Shown: positions 55,478 through 63,435 of the stretch, piece after piece
How positions within the stretch are numbered: position 1 is the stretch's first letter
Layout: the number at the start of each line of letters is the position of its first letter
From: Desulfatitalea sp. BRH_c12
GTDB lineage: Bacteria; Desulfobacterota; Desulfobacteria; Desulfobacterales; Desulfosarcinaceae
Direction: 5' to 3'
DNA length: 64,000 bases
Assembly (NCBI GenBank): GCA_000961655.1
Contig: LADR01000054.1
Location: 36,077-100,076, forward strand
Program-made: the position numbers and the translations under genes
The notes under the pieces: generated by a model
Database searches by the model: none
Told to the model about the DNA's origin: nothing
The model's input: only the letters and a program-made list of their open reading frames with translations

Positions 55478-56872
55478 ATGATAGAACAGGAACTGGACCG
55501 CTATTGGAAAACGGTGGTGAACACGATTCGCGACGGGCTGATGATCGTCAATGAACGCGGCATCATCGTATCGGTCAACAAGGCCTTGGAGCGCATCACC
55601 GGATATGATCGCGGCGAGTTGATCGGCAACGACTGCTCGGTGCTCGCTTGCGATATCTGCGATACGATTCGCCGCAACGACGGTGACAAGTGGTGCTCGC
55701 TCTTCATGGGCGATCAGGTGACTGGACGTCAATGCGTCATCGTGCGCAAAGACGGTTCGACCGTGCATGCCCTGAAAAACGCCTGTATCCTCAATGACGA
55801 TCGCGGCGAAATGATCGGCGCCGTGGAGACGATCACCGACATCACCGAGTTGGTCGAAAAAGAGCAGCAGCTCGCCGCCTATGAGCGCCAGTTGCGCTCG
55901 GATGACGGTTTTCACGGCATCATCGGCGCGGGACCGGCCATGCGTAAGGTATTTGAGTTGATCGCCAACGCGGCCCACTCGGATGCGCCGGTCATTGTTC
56001 TGGGCGAAAGCGGTACGGGCAAGGAGTTGGCCGCCCTGGCCATCCACCAGATCGGCGCCCGCCAGAAAAAACCTTTCGTCAAGGTCAACTGCGCTGCCTT
56101 TACCGAGTCATTGCTGGAAAGCGAGTTGTTCGGCCATGTCCGCGGTGCATACACCGGCGCCTATCGCGACCGGGCCGGGCGCTTCGAAAATGCCGACGGC
56201 GGAACGATCTTTATGGACGAGATCGGCGACCTGCCCTTATCAACCCAAGTCAAACTGCTGCGGGTGCTCGAGGAGAAGATTATCGAACGGGTGGGTGACG
56301 CGCGGCCTGTGCCCGTGGATGTGCGCATCCTTTCGGCGACCAACCGCAATCTGACGGAATTAATCGCCCGCGGCGATTTCCGCCAGGACCTTTTTTTCCG
56401 CATCAATGTCATTCCTATCCAGTTGCCGCCGCTGCGCGCGCGCAAAGAGGACATTCCTTTGCTGGCCGATTTTTTCTTTCAAAAAATCCGCCTCAAGAAC
56501 CGCAAGGCCATCGATGGCATCAGCAATGACGCCATGGCGTGCCTGATGCGCTATGACTGGCCCGGCAATGTGCGTGAGCTGAAAAGCGCATTCGAATACG
56601 CCTTTGTCACCTGCCAGGAAGCCATGATTCACCCGCAGCATCTGCCACCCGCACTGCAAACGTCCGATAGCGCCCACAGCGCACCGCCGGCCGGCAAGCG
56701 GCCGTTCAACCGGGAAGAGATCAAACGGATCGAACTGATCGAAGCCCTGGAGGCGGCCCAAGGCAACCAGACCAAGGCAGCCGAGCAATTGGGCGTCTCG
56801 CGCGTCACCGTCTGGAACCGCATGCGCCGTTTCGGCATCCAATATGCCAAAAAGATGGAAAGCGATACGTGA
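55478..56872 (+). CDS. Sigma-54-dependent transcriptional activator with a PAS sensor domain
   Basis: A 464-aa activator. A PAS domain (residues about 8-135) carries cysteines at 53, 58, 61, 73 and 86. The AAA+ domain (about 150-390) has Walker A GESGTGKE, the sigma-54 contact loop in the GAYTGA form, Walker B GGTIFMDEIGDLPL and NVRELKSAFEYA. A Fis-type helix-turn-helix ends the protein (GNQTKAAEQLGVSRVTVWNR). The ATG at 55478 has AGGTG 10 bases upstream; an in-frame GTG at 55448 is an alternative. Its divergent position facing the sigma-54 promoter makes it the probable regulator of the MetF/HdrA operon. Confidence 0.93.
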   Translation: MIEQELDRYWKTVVNTIRDGLMIVNERGIIVSVNKALERITGYDRGELIGNDCSVLACDICDTIRRNDGDKWCSLFMGDQVTGRQCVIVRKDGSTVHALKNACILNDDRGEMIGAVETITDITELVEKEQQLAAYERQLRSDDGFHGIIGAGPAMRKVFELIANAAHSDAPVIVLGESGTGKELAALAIHQIGARQKKPFVKVNCAAFTESLLESELFGHVRGAYTGAYRDRAGRFENADGGTIFMDEIGDLPLSTQVKLLRVLEEKIIERVGDARPVPVDVRILSATNRNLTELIARGDFRQDLFFRINVIPIQLPPLRARKEDIPLLADFFFQKIRLKNRKAIDGISNDAMACLMRYDWPGNVRELKSAFEYAFVTCQEAMIHPQHLPPALQTSDSAHSAPPAGKRPFNREEIKRIELIEALEAAQGNQTKAAEQLGVSRVTVWNRMRRFGIQYAKKMESDT

Positions 56873-56937
56873 CAACGCAAAGGCGCATGGGCGAAACGGA
56901 ACCGGCTGTCACATCCAACCCATCACGCATGACACAT

Positions 56938-58050
56938 TCAGGACGAAACCGGCGTATCAACCACGAAGCGCTCGTCAAGTTCATTGAGGATCCGGACGAT
57001 TCCCCCGTACCCGAGAGATTCGAAGGGTTGCATGGCGTTGCCGAAAAAACCCTGTTGCCGGATATCGATGGCTTTGTCGGCCGCACGGGCACGGATCTGA
57101 TCCCAGAACGGGTGTTTGAACGGATCGACCGCCGAGGTCAAATGACCGTTGTGGATACAATAAGCCGCGCACGAAACAACGGGCGGTCCGTCGAAAAAGG
57201 AGACGCCACTATTCAGACCTACCGGCATCAGCGGCCCATGATGGCTGCCGCGCAGAAAGCCGCTGACATGGGCAGCGATGGCGAAAGGGGCCAACACCTC
57301 GCCTGCGGCGGGAAAGGCATCCTGGACGCGCACAATCGCCACCGGGTCATCTTTGCCCAGCACAATGCCGGCCACGTTGTGCAGCCGAGTGGTGCTGACC
57401 GCAACGGATTGTTCTTCGGTCGTGCGCGAATGGATCGCGCGGATGGCAAAGCGCTCTTCGTCCCTCAGCAGCGCGGCCAGATTGTATTGATCTTCCGGCG
57501 CCTCCAAGGTGATTGCGCGGTCATGCGCCTTATAGACCACATCCATGATCTGAAAACGGAACCCTTTGCGCATGCGGTGGGACAAAATCAGGCCGGCGCA
57601 GTGCATGGGATCGGCAAAGGCCAGATAAAGGGGCAGGTTGAACGCACCGGGCAGCGCCTTGTCGATGGAAAAGACCATGAATGCTTCGTTGGCACGCTCT
57701 TCGAAACTGATTTGGGCCAGAGCCGGCCCCAATCCTTTGGTCGCACCCGAAATACCCTTCTCGAATAAGTCCTGCCCTGCGCCATAGAGACCTTGTTCGA
57801 CGGCGACATGCGATCCGTGGGTGAAAGCGTTCCAGATCATCTCCTGCACGTCGGGTTGCTGCGGATCGCCCTGATGCGTGCACAGCACCGTAATGTCGTC
57901 GCCGGTGAAGTGGATGTCGAAATCGTCAATCAACCGGCCTTTATTTTCTTCGAGCACCTGGCGTACCGCCGAGATCACCTGTTCGCTGGGCTGTAAATGC
58001 CCGCCGACGCTGCCGATATCCGCTCGCATGGCTACGATGGTCGTTTTCAT
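56938..58050 (-). CDS. fbp: Archaeal-type (class V) fructose-1,6-bisphosphate aldolase/phosphatase
   Basis: A 370-aa gluconeogenic enzyme that in archaea makes fructose 6-phosphate directly from triose phosphates. Metal-site residues line up with the archaeal enzymes: D11 and H18 (MRADIGSVGGH), D51-D52 (FTGDDITV), D234-D235 next to the Schiff-base lysine K233 (LGKDDPVAIV). The C-terminal tyrosine is at 348. The residue three before the lysine is valine where I recall a catalytic tyrosine in archaeal enzymes. The ATG at 58050 follows GGAGGGG. A phosphofructokinase gene lies 71 bases upstream on the same strand. Confidence 0.92.
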   Translation of the reverse strand: MKTTIVAMRADIGSVGGHLQPSEQVISAVRQVLEENKGRLIDDFDIHFTGDDITVLCTHQGDPQQPDVQEMIWNAFTHGSHVAVEQGLYGAGQDLFEKGISGATKGLGPALAQISFEERANEAFMVFSIDKALPGAFNLPLYLAFADPMHCAGLILSHRMRKGFRFQIMDVVYKAHDRAITLEAPEDQYNLAALLRDEERFAIRAIHSRTTEEQSVAVSTTRLHNVAGIVLGKDDPVAIVRVQDAFPAAGEVLAPFAIAAHVSGFLRGSHHGPLMPVGLNSGVSFFDGPPVVSCAAYCIHNGHLTSAVDPFKHPFWDQIRARAADKAIDIRQQGFFGNAMQPFESLGYGGIVRILNELDERFVVDTPVSS

Positions 58051-58121
58051 GATCATACCCCTCCTTCCATTCCCATGACGACTTGGGGGCAATGGCTCCT
58101 TGCTGACCGACCTGCCGGGTT

Positions 58122-59291
58122 TCAATAAAGGAACATCGGCTTGCCGCCGGCATTGCGGATTGTGGGACGATAGGCGTCCGTGTCATAGAAACTGTCGACA
58201 TCCACCCGCTTGGCACCGCCTTTCAGATCCGCCATCGGCAAAGCCGCGTAGCGCCCCTGCACCAAAGCGACCATGCTGCCGCTACGGCCCTGTTCGATCA
58301 GTTCGATGGCAAGATTGGCGTAATTCATCGCGACCATAAGGTCCAGCGAGTCGGGCGCGCCGCTGCGCATCAGGTAAAAGAGCGGTTGAAAGATCATATC
58401 GATGCCGGTGATCTTCTTGATAGCCTCGGCGGTGAGCGCTCCGATGCCACCCAACTTGCGATGACCGAAGGCATCGGCTTCGCCGCGCAACACCATATCG
58501 CCCCCATGCATGCTGGCCCCCTCGCTGATGGTCATCATGGCATACCGGCTCGGGTTGCCGCGGCGGTCTTCGATCAAAAATCGGGATAGCCGTTCAATAT
58601 CAAAAGGCACTTCGGAAATGACCACGCGATCCACGCCCGCGAGGTAACCTGCGATCAGTGACGTTTCGCCGCAATAGCGGCCAAACAGCTCAACCACCGC
58701 AATGCGTTCGTGGGACCCGGCAGAGGTACGCAAGGCATGTATAAAATTGACACTGCGCGTCACTGCGGTTGAAAAGCCGATGCAGTAATCGGTCCCGATC
58801 ACATCGTTGTCCATGGTTTTGGGGATGGCGATGACCGGAAAGCCCTCTTTATGCAACCGCAGGGCAAAAGAGAGCGTATCGTCTCCACCGATGGGCACGA
58901 GCAGGTCGATTTCCAGACGAGATAAATTTTTCAGCACAGTCGCGGTAAAATCGTTTTTTTTGGCAGGATCGATGTAAGTATCCTTTAAATAAGCAGGGGC
59001 GTCCTTGTAACTGACTGCGCTGGGATTGGTCCGCGACGTGTGCAAGATGGTACCGCCCGAACGGTCGATCGTCCGAACTTCGGCGGCATTCAGCGGCCTG
59101 ATGTTTTCCGCTTCGGCGGCCGGGTCGTCGGGCGAATAGTTCAACAACCCGGCCCAGCCCTTTCGAATGCCCACAACCCGAATCCCCAGCTGCGATGCCC
59201 GAGTGACCAACTGTTTGATGCATGGGTTGAGACCGGGGACATCGCCGCCGCCCGTTAAAATACCGATTGTACGAATTTTAGAGGTCGCCAT
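58122..59291 (-). CDS. 6-phosphofructokinase, probably pyrophosphate-dependent
   Basis: A 389-aa PfkA-family enzyme. The ligand loop [12 protein letters not shown] is near the start. The donor-specificity positions read GGDDT (D138) and PKTMDND (K158); ATP-dependent enzymes have glycine at both positions, so pyrophosphate is the expected phosphoryl donor and the reaction would be reversible. The ATG at 59291 follows GGAGGAG. It is upstream of, and probably cotranscribed with, the fructose bisphosphate aldolase/phosphatase gene. Confidence 0.93.
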   Translation of the reverse strand: MATSKIRTIGILTGGGDVPGLNPCIKQLVTRASQLGIRVVGIRKGWAGLLNYSPDDPAAEAENIRPLNAAEVRTIDRSGGTILHTSRTNPSAVSYKDAPAYLKDTYIDPAKKNDFTATVLKNLSRLEIDLLVPIGGDDTLSFALRLHKEGFPVIAIPKTMDNDVIGTDYCIGFSTAVTRSVNFIHALRTSAGSHERIAVVELFGRYCGETSLIAGYLAGVDRVVISEVPFDIERLSRFLIEDRRGNPSRYAMMTISEGASMHGGDMVLRGEADAFGHRKLGGIGALTAEAIKKITGIDMIFQPLFYLMRSGAPDSLDLMVAMNYANLAIELIEQGRSGSMVALVQGRYAALPMADLKGGAKRVDVDSFYDTDAYRPTIRNAGGKPMFLY

Positions 59292-59418
59292 GGCCTGACT
59301 CCTCCCGCGGGCGCTGTGGCCCTTTGAGGTGTTTGCGAATTGGCGCATTGCGCCGTGCCGCGCGTTGCCATCTCAGGTGCGCTTCAAAAAGGGGGCCCGT
59401 TTTGCGGCACACCTTAAG

Positions 59419-59435
59419 TCGTGCACACTGCACGA
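59419..59435. promoter_or_regulatory. Palindrome in the 690-base gap between pfk and glycerate kinase
   Basis: TCGTGCA (59419-59425) and TGCACGA (59429-59435) are perfect inverted repeats around CAC. It lies 128 bases upstream of the phosphofructokinase start (minus strand) and 60 bases before a small plus-strand reading frame, so it could serve either as an operator. No regulator is assigned. Confidence 0.45.
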
Positions 59436-59494
59436 GCGAGGGAAACGGCAGATCCGCGCCCGATGAATCGACAGGAAGGAGAAAAGAGGAAACA

Positions 59495-59551
59495 ATGCGC
59501 ACTACAGCACATTTAATTCAAACTTTGTGCCAATACCGTGTTTGTCAATGA
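59495..59551 (+). CDS. Possible 18-residue leader peptide or small protein
   Basis: An ATG preceded by GGAAGGAG about 16 bases upstream and GAGG 6 bases upstream opens a frame encoding MRTTAHLIQTLCQYRVCQ. The end of the frame lies inside a terminator-like hairpin (59527-59570). A short coding frame overlapping a terminator looks like a leader peptide or a small RNA with a chance frame. Low confidence. Confidence 0.3.
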   Translation: MRTTAHLIQTLCQYRVCQ

Positions 59552-59580
59552 TCTGCAAACGGCCCGGCACTTGTTTTTTT
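59527..59580 (+). terminator. Intrinsic terminator on the plus strand
   Basis: GTGCC (59527-59531) pairs with GGCAC (59566-59570); an inner stem GTTTG/CAAAC adds to it; the stretch TTGTTTTTTT follows. No larger plus-strand gene lies upstream, so it would end a short transcript of about 100-200 bases or attenuate transcription toward the glycerate kinase gene. Confidence 0.65.
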
Positions 59581-59615
59581 CTGGTTATGCACGCCGCTCC
59601 GGCGATTATGGTCGA

Positions 59616-59648
59616 GTGTTAAGTGTAAAGTTTAAAGTGTAAAGGGAG
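59616..59648. repeat. Short dispersed repeat, inverted copy
   Basis: AAGTGTAAAGTTTAAAGTGT followed by AAAGGGAG is the reverse complement of the segment at 696-729. The rest of the gap up to 59980 is AT-rich; no further gene is supported there. Confidence 0.6.
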
Positions 59649-59980
59649 GCATTCTGTCGATTTGACTTGCTCACCCGCAATTGCACGTTTTTATGGGTAT
59701 GCTTTTGTTGAAGGTTCTAAAAATTACAACGTAATCTTCTTATGACGCCCAATACCTGTGTTTTAATGGAGCGAAGTGCATAACCAACCAGATTGTTTTT
59801 AATAGGCCGTCTGCATCGGATGCGATCCGATTCTGTCAAAATAGTTGCCACATTGCAAAATCCCAACCGCATGGAGCGCCTTGCGCCGCTTGCAGTTGCA
59901 GCGTTCGCCCTTATTATTACACCCGCGACAGTAAAGGTTGCACAAAGCAGATTGTCAAAAAAAGGGAACAACAATGTCTC

Positions 59981-61342
59981 ATGAACGCTGACACTCACCC
60001 AACACCGACGCTTCTATCCCGCATGCGTGCGGATGCCGAAGCGATCTTCCGAGCCGGGTTGCGCGCCGTAGACCCTTTGGCGGCCGTCCACCGCGCGTGT
60101 CGTCTTGAACAGACGCTTTTGCACATCGGACCTGAGACAATCGACCTGACGCCGGTCGATCGCATCCTGGTCGTGGGTGCCGGCAAGGCCACGGCTGCCA
60201 TGGCCCAGGCCATCGAAGAGATCCTGAGCGACCGCATCAGCGATGGTCTGATCAGTGTCAAATACGGTCACGCACGCCCGTTGCAGCACATCCGCATCCT
60301 GGAAGCGGGTCATCCCCTGCCCGACGACAACGGCCTTGCGGCGGCGCGCGCGACCCTGGCATTGGTCACGGCGGCGCGCCGGCAGGATTTGGTCATTGTC
60401 CTGCTCTCCGGCGGCGGATCGGCGCTGCTGCCCTTGCCGGCACCGGGGCTCTCCTTGGACGACAAGCAACAGGTCACCGATCTGTTGTTGGCCTGCGGTG
60501 CCGACATCTTCGAAATCAATGCCGTGCGCAAACATTTATCGGCGGTCAAGGGCGGCCGACTGGCCCAAGCGGCCGCGCCCGCGATCACAGCCACCCTGAT
60601 ACTGTCGGATGTGGTGGGCGACAACCTGGACGTGATCGCGTCGGGGCCGACCGTGCCTGACCGCACTACTTTCCAGGATTGTATCGACATCTTCGAACGC
60701 TACCATCTGAACGACAAACTCCCGCGAAGCGTGCAAGCACACCTGCAAGCCGGTGCGGCCGGCGAAAAATTGGAACCCCCCAAGGCCACCAGTCATGCCC
60801 GGCACCCAGTTCATCACGTCATCGTGGGCAACAACCGGCTGGCGCTGGAGGCCGCCGAGAAAGAGGCCCGGGCGCGGGGATACCGCTGTTTGATTCTTTC
60901 AGCTCAGATTGACGGCGAAGCACGCATCGTGGCCCGGGTGCATGCCGCCATAGCCCGGGAAGTGCTTGCCAGCGGCCGACCGATCACAGCGCCGGCCTGT
61001 ATCCTGTCCGGGGGCGAAACCACGGTGACCGTCCGCGGAAACGGTCGCGGCGGACGCAACCAGGAGTTCGCCCTGGCCGCTGCAACAGCCATCGACGGCA
61101 ACGCCGCGATCCTGATGCTCTGCGCGGGCACGGACGGCACCGACGGCCCCACGGACGCCGCCGGCGCCTTCGCGGACCACACCACCGTGGCGCGATCCCG
61201 GCAGGCCGGCCTGGATGTGCGTAAACATCTGGCATCGAACGATGCCTATTCCTTTTTCGATGCCCTGGGCGACTTGTTGACAACCGGGCCCACTGGCACC
61301 AATGTCATGGACTTAAATATTGTTCTGGTTTGTGAAGAATAG
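59981..61342 (+). CDS. Glycerate 2-kinase (MOFRL/DUF4147 family)
   Basis: A 453-aa cytoplasmic enzyme that phosphorylates D-glycerate to 2-phosphoglycerate. Landmarks are VVGAGKATAAMAQAIEEIL, VLLSGGGSALLPLP, INAVRKHLSAVKGGRLA, LSDVVGDNLDVIASGPTVPD and the MOFRL-domain SGGETTVTVRGNGRGGRNQE. Some relatives were annotated as hydroxypyruvate reductase (ttuD), but this fold is the kinase. The product feeds lower glycolysis/gluconeogenesis, consistent with the neighbouring pfk and fbp genes. Confidence 0.92.
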   Translation: MNADTHPTPTLLSRMRADAEAIFRAGLRAVDPLAAVHRACRLEQTLLHIGPETIDLTPVDRILVVGAGKATAAMAQAIEEILSDRISDGLISVKYGHARPLQHIRILEAGHPLPDDNGLAAARATLALVTAARRQDLVIVLLSGGGSALLPLPAPGLSLDDKQQVTDLLLACGADIFEINAVRKHLSAVKGGRLAQAAAPAITATLILSDVVGDNLDVIASGPTVPDRTTFQDCIDIFERYHLNDKLPRSVQAHLQAGAAGEKLEPPKATSHARHPVHHVIVGNNRLALEAAEKEARARGYRCLILSAQIDGEARIVARVHAAIAREVLASGRPITAPACILSGGETTVTVRGNGRGGRNQEFALAAATAIDGNAAILMLCAGTDGTDGPTDAAGAFADHTTVARSRQAGLDVRKHLASNDAYSFFDALGDLLTTGPTGTNVMDLNIVLVCEE

Positions 61343-61420
61343 TGACTTAAATCCTATAACCTTTAATTCATATGATTGCGTAAGTCCTAAAACCAATACT
61401 TAAAACCTAAAGGATTCATC

Positions 61421-62299
61421 ATGCCCTTGCGTTTCGAACCGATTCAGTTGGATCGGCAAAAAGAGTACCGCGAAAAACTGGCCCAGTGCGATCAGATCGC
61501 TTCGGATTACAGCTTTATCAATTTATGGGGCTGGGGCGAGGAATACGGTCTGACATGGGCCTGGGATAACGGCTTGGTCTGGATTCGCCAGGAAAACCCG
61601 CAACCGGCTTTGTGGGCGCCGGTGGGCGATTGGCAGGAGGTAGAATGGCCGTCCATGTTAAAGTCCCTGCGGTCGGAAGCCGAACACATGATCCGCGTTC
61701 CCGAAAAATTGCTGCACCTGATGGCCGGTGGATTGGACGGGGATATTCAGTCGGATGAGTCGCGCGAGCATTGGGATTATCTGTATAACCGCCAAGAGCT
61801 GACCGAACTGAAGGGCAACCGCTTTCACAAAAAAAAGAACCTGCTGAACCAGTTCATCAAGAACTACGAATACACGTATATAGGCTTCGGCAGTGCCATG
61901 ATCGAACAGGCCCTGAACATGCAAGAGGACTGGTGCACGTGGCGTGATTGCGAAAACGATGATACCCTGGTCGCGGAAAACAATGCCATCAGTCGCGTGC
62001 TCTATGGATGGCGCAAGCTGGATGGCATCACCGGCGGCGCCTTATTGGTCGATCAGATCATCATGGCGTATACCATTGCCGAAACCATGCCGGACAAGAG
62101 CATTATCATCCACTTTGAAAAAGCGTGCCCGGATCACAAGGGCAGCTACCAGGCCATCAACCAGATCTTCTTAGCCAATGCTCCCGAGGAATACACCATC
62201 GTCAACCGTGAACAGGATTTGGGCGACGAAGGGCTTCGCAAGGCCAAGCTTTCGTATCATCCGATGGATTATATCAAGAAGTACCAAGTTAAAGTGTAA
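61421..62299 (+). CDS. DUF2156 / phosphatidylglycerol lysyltransferase C-terminal-like protein
   Basis: A 292-aa protein with a GNAT-like double domain as in the DUF2156 (LPG synthase C-terminal) family: SDYSFINLWGWGEEYGLTWA near the start, then a central lysine-rich helix (GNRFHKKKNLLNQFIKNYEY), EKACPDHKGSYQAINQIF and the closing YHPMDYIKKYQVKV. No membrane segments, unlike full MprF. The family is linked to aminoacyl or acyl transfer; the substrate here is not known. Confidence 0.88.
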   Translation: MPLRFEPIQLDRQKEYREKLAQCDQIASDYSFINLWGWGEEYGLTWAWDNGLVWIRQENPQPALWAPVGDWQEVEWPSMLKSLRSEAEHMIRVPEKLLHLMAGGLDGDIQSDESREHWDYLYNRQELTELKGNRFHKKKNLLNQFIKNYEYTYIGFGSAMIEQALNMQEDWCTWRDCENDDTLVAENNAISRVLYGWRKLDGITGGALLVDQIIMAYTIAETMPDKSIIIHFEKACPDHKGSYQAINQIFLANAPEEYTIVNREQDLGDEGLRKAKLSYHPMDYIKKYQVKV

Positions 62300-62331
62300 A
62301 ATGTTAGGCGGTGGTGACAGCTTCAGGGCTT

Positions 62332-62403
62332 AGGTGCGCGTAGGGTTGTTGGGCTGCACTGTTTGCGCGCCAGCGAGTTTGCGGCCCGACCCTACGCACA
62401 CCT
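62332..62403. repeat. Imperfect long palindrome after the DUF2156 gene
   Basis: AGGTGCGCGTAGGGTTGTTG at the left and CGACCCTACGCACACCT at the right pair with a few mismatches, enclosing TGCGCGCCAGCGAG. It is a third palindromic repeat type in this window and may also act as an mRNA 3' hairpin. Confidence 0.65.
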
Positions 62404-62531
62404 TTAGCCTCACTTGAGCGAAATGGCGTGTGGCGCGGACCACCCGCCCGGATCATCTCACTACGTGCCAATCCCGAAAGTTGAGTTTTAAGCTTTATGT
62501 TTCAGGTGTCCGTATCGGTGTGCCCCACTCA

Positions 62532-62966
62532 TTACAGCGCCTGCAAGTTGCTGTTGATGTAATCCAGGTGGATTTTGACATCCGAAAAGTGCTTTTTCAA
62601 CATCGCGCTGACATTGTCGTCGATTTTCCAAGACACCACCTCATCATAATAACGATTGGTCATCTCCTCGATACTCTGCACAGCTTTCAAGGCCCCTTTC
62701 GTTCCGGTGAGGCTGCGCAGCACGGAATACCCTTCGATAAGATACCCTTTTAAGTCTTTCGTGTGCTCGGGGGGAGTTCCTCCCATGCGCACGATCATCT
62801 CAGTCAATTCTTCAATGTGTTGCTCACGGCTATGATGAAATTCGGTCAAGCGGTTGCGCATGATGTCATCTTCTATTTTCGGTAGGATCTGTTCATATGA
62901 ATGCATGGCATCTATCTCTGTTTTGAGCAGCCTGGATAGCGCCTTTATCAATTCTCGATCGTCCAT
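62532..62966 (-). CDS. Ferritin-like four-helix protein (DUF2383/rubrerythrin-like)
   Basis: A 144-aa all-helical protein. Candidate metal ligands are in EIDAMHSYEQILPKIED (first and second helix) and HHSREQHIEELTEMI, with further acidic residues in SIEEMTNRYYDEVV. It lacks a rubredoxin domain and has no signal peptide. Likely a di-iron or stress-related protein of the ferritin superfamily. Same-strand neighbours are absent. Confidence 0.82.
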   Translation of the reverse strand: MDDRELIKALSRLLKTEIDAMHSYEQILPKIEDDIMRNRLTEFHHSREQHIEELTEMIVRMGGTPPEHTKDLKGYLIEGYSVLRSLTGTKGALKAVQSIEEMTNRYYDEVVSWKIDDNVSAMLKKHFSDVKIHLDYINSNLQAL

Positions 62967-63059
62967 TTACGTGATCCTCTCATGGTAGATTTGCGCGATT
63001 GGGTCAACCGACGGGAAATGCGATGAAAGATTACCACTGGGTTCGAATCATTAGGGATA

Positions 63060-63180
63060 GCCGGGGGGTGGTGCGCCCCTCACCTTGAGACTCAGCGAGG
63101 TGACCGGCGTGGTCGGGAACCCGTTAAGTTGCAAAATATAATCATGCCTGGAGGGGAATGCCATTGGGTGCCAGGCAGTA
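63060..63180 (+). other. Highly structured non-coding segment, possible group II intron 5' remnant
   Basis: The stretch folds into nested hairpins: GCCGG at 63058-63064 with CCGGC near 63104; GGGG/CCCC around TGGTGCG; TCACCT/AGGTGA; CGGGAACCCG; TGCCTGG/CCAGGCA at about 63145-63173. A GTGCGCCCCT sequence at 63071 resembles the GUGYG 5' end of group II introns, but no intron-encoded protein or domain V is in the window. Treated as an unidentified structured RNA or intron fragment. Confidence 0.35.
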
Positions 63181-63291
63181 TTGGAGGATATTCATAGAGA
63201 AAAGGTGCGTCGATACGAACCTTAGAAGAACAATGGGCCCTCCCTGCCGGTGGGAAGAGCCCTTTTCAAGCGTAAGATGTCATCAGACCCT

Positions 63292-63408
63292 TCAATTGCA
63301 GCCTCTGCTGCCACCGCTACTGCTGCTGGTAGTGTCGTCGCCTTCGTATGACCAGCCGGCGGCATCCCAATACACGTTTTTGATCAACAATGTAGCGGCG
63401 CCGTTGTT
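63292..63408 (-). pseudogene. 3' end of a gene cut off by a repeat array
   Basis: The minus strand is open for 38 codons, ending in IKNVYWDAAGWSYEGDD and a serine/glycine tail GGSRGCN before a TGA. There is no start codon with a ribosome binding site; upstream (higher coordinates) the frame stops within 30 bases of the repeat array. A terminator-like hairpin follows the stop at about 63234-63265. It looks like the tail of a formerly longer gene; the family is not recognised. Confidence 0.35.
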
Positions 63409-63435
63409 TTAACCAGATTTTGGTTATCCACTTCT

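Noticed and set aside
63030..63060. tRNA-like GGTTCGAATC sequence
   Set aside because: The bases around it cannot form a T-arm stem and no acceptor, D or anticodon arms are found.
63158..63412. 84-codon plus-strand frame
   Set aside because: No ribosome binding site, odd composition (runs of L and P) and it overlaps the structured segment and the minus-strand gene tail.
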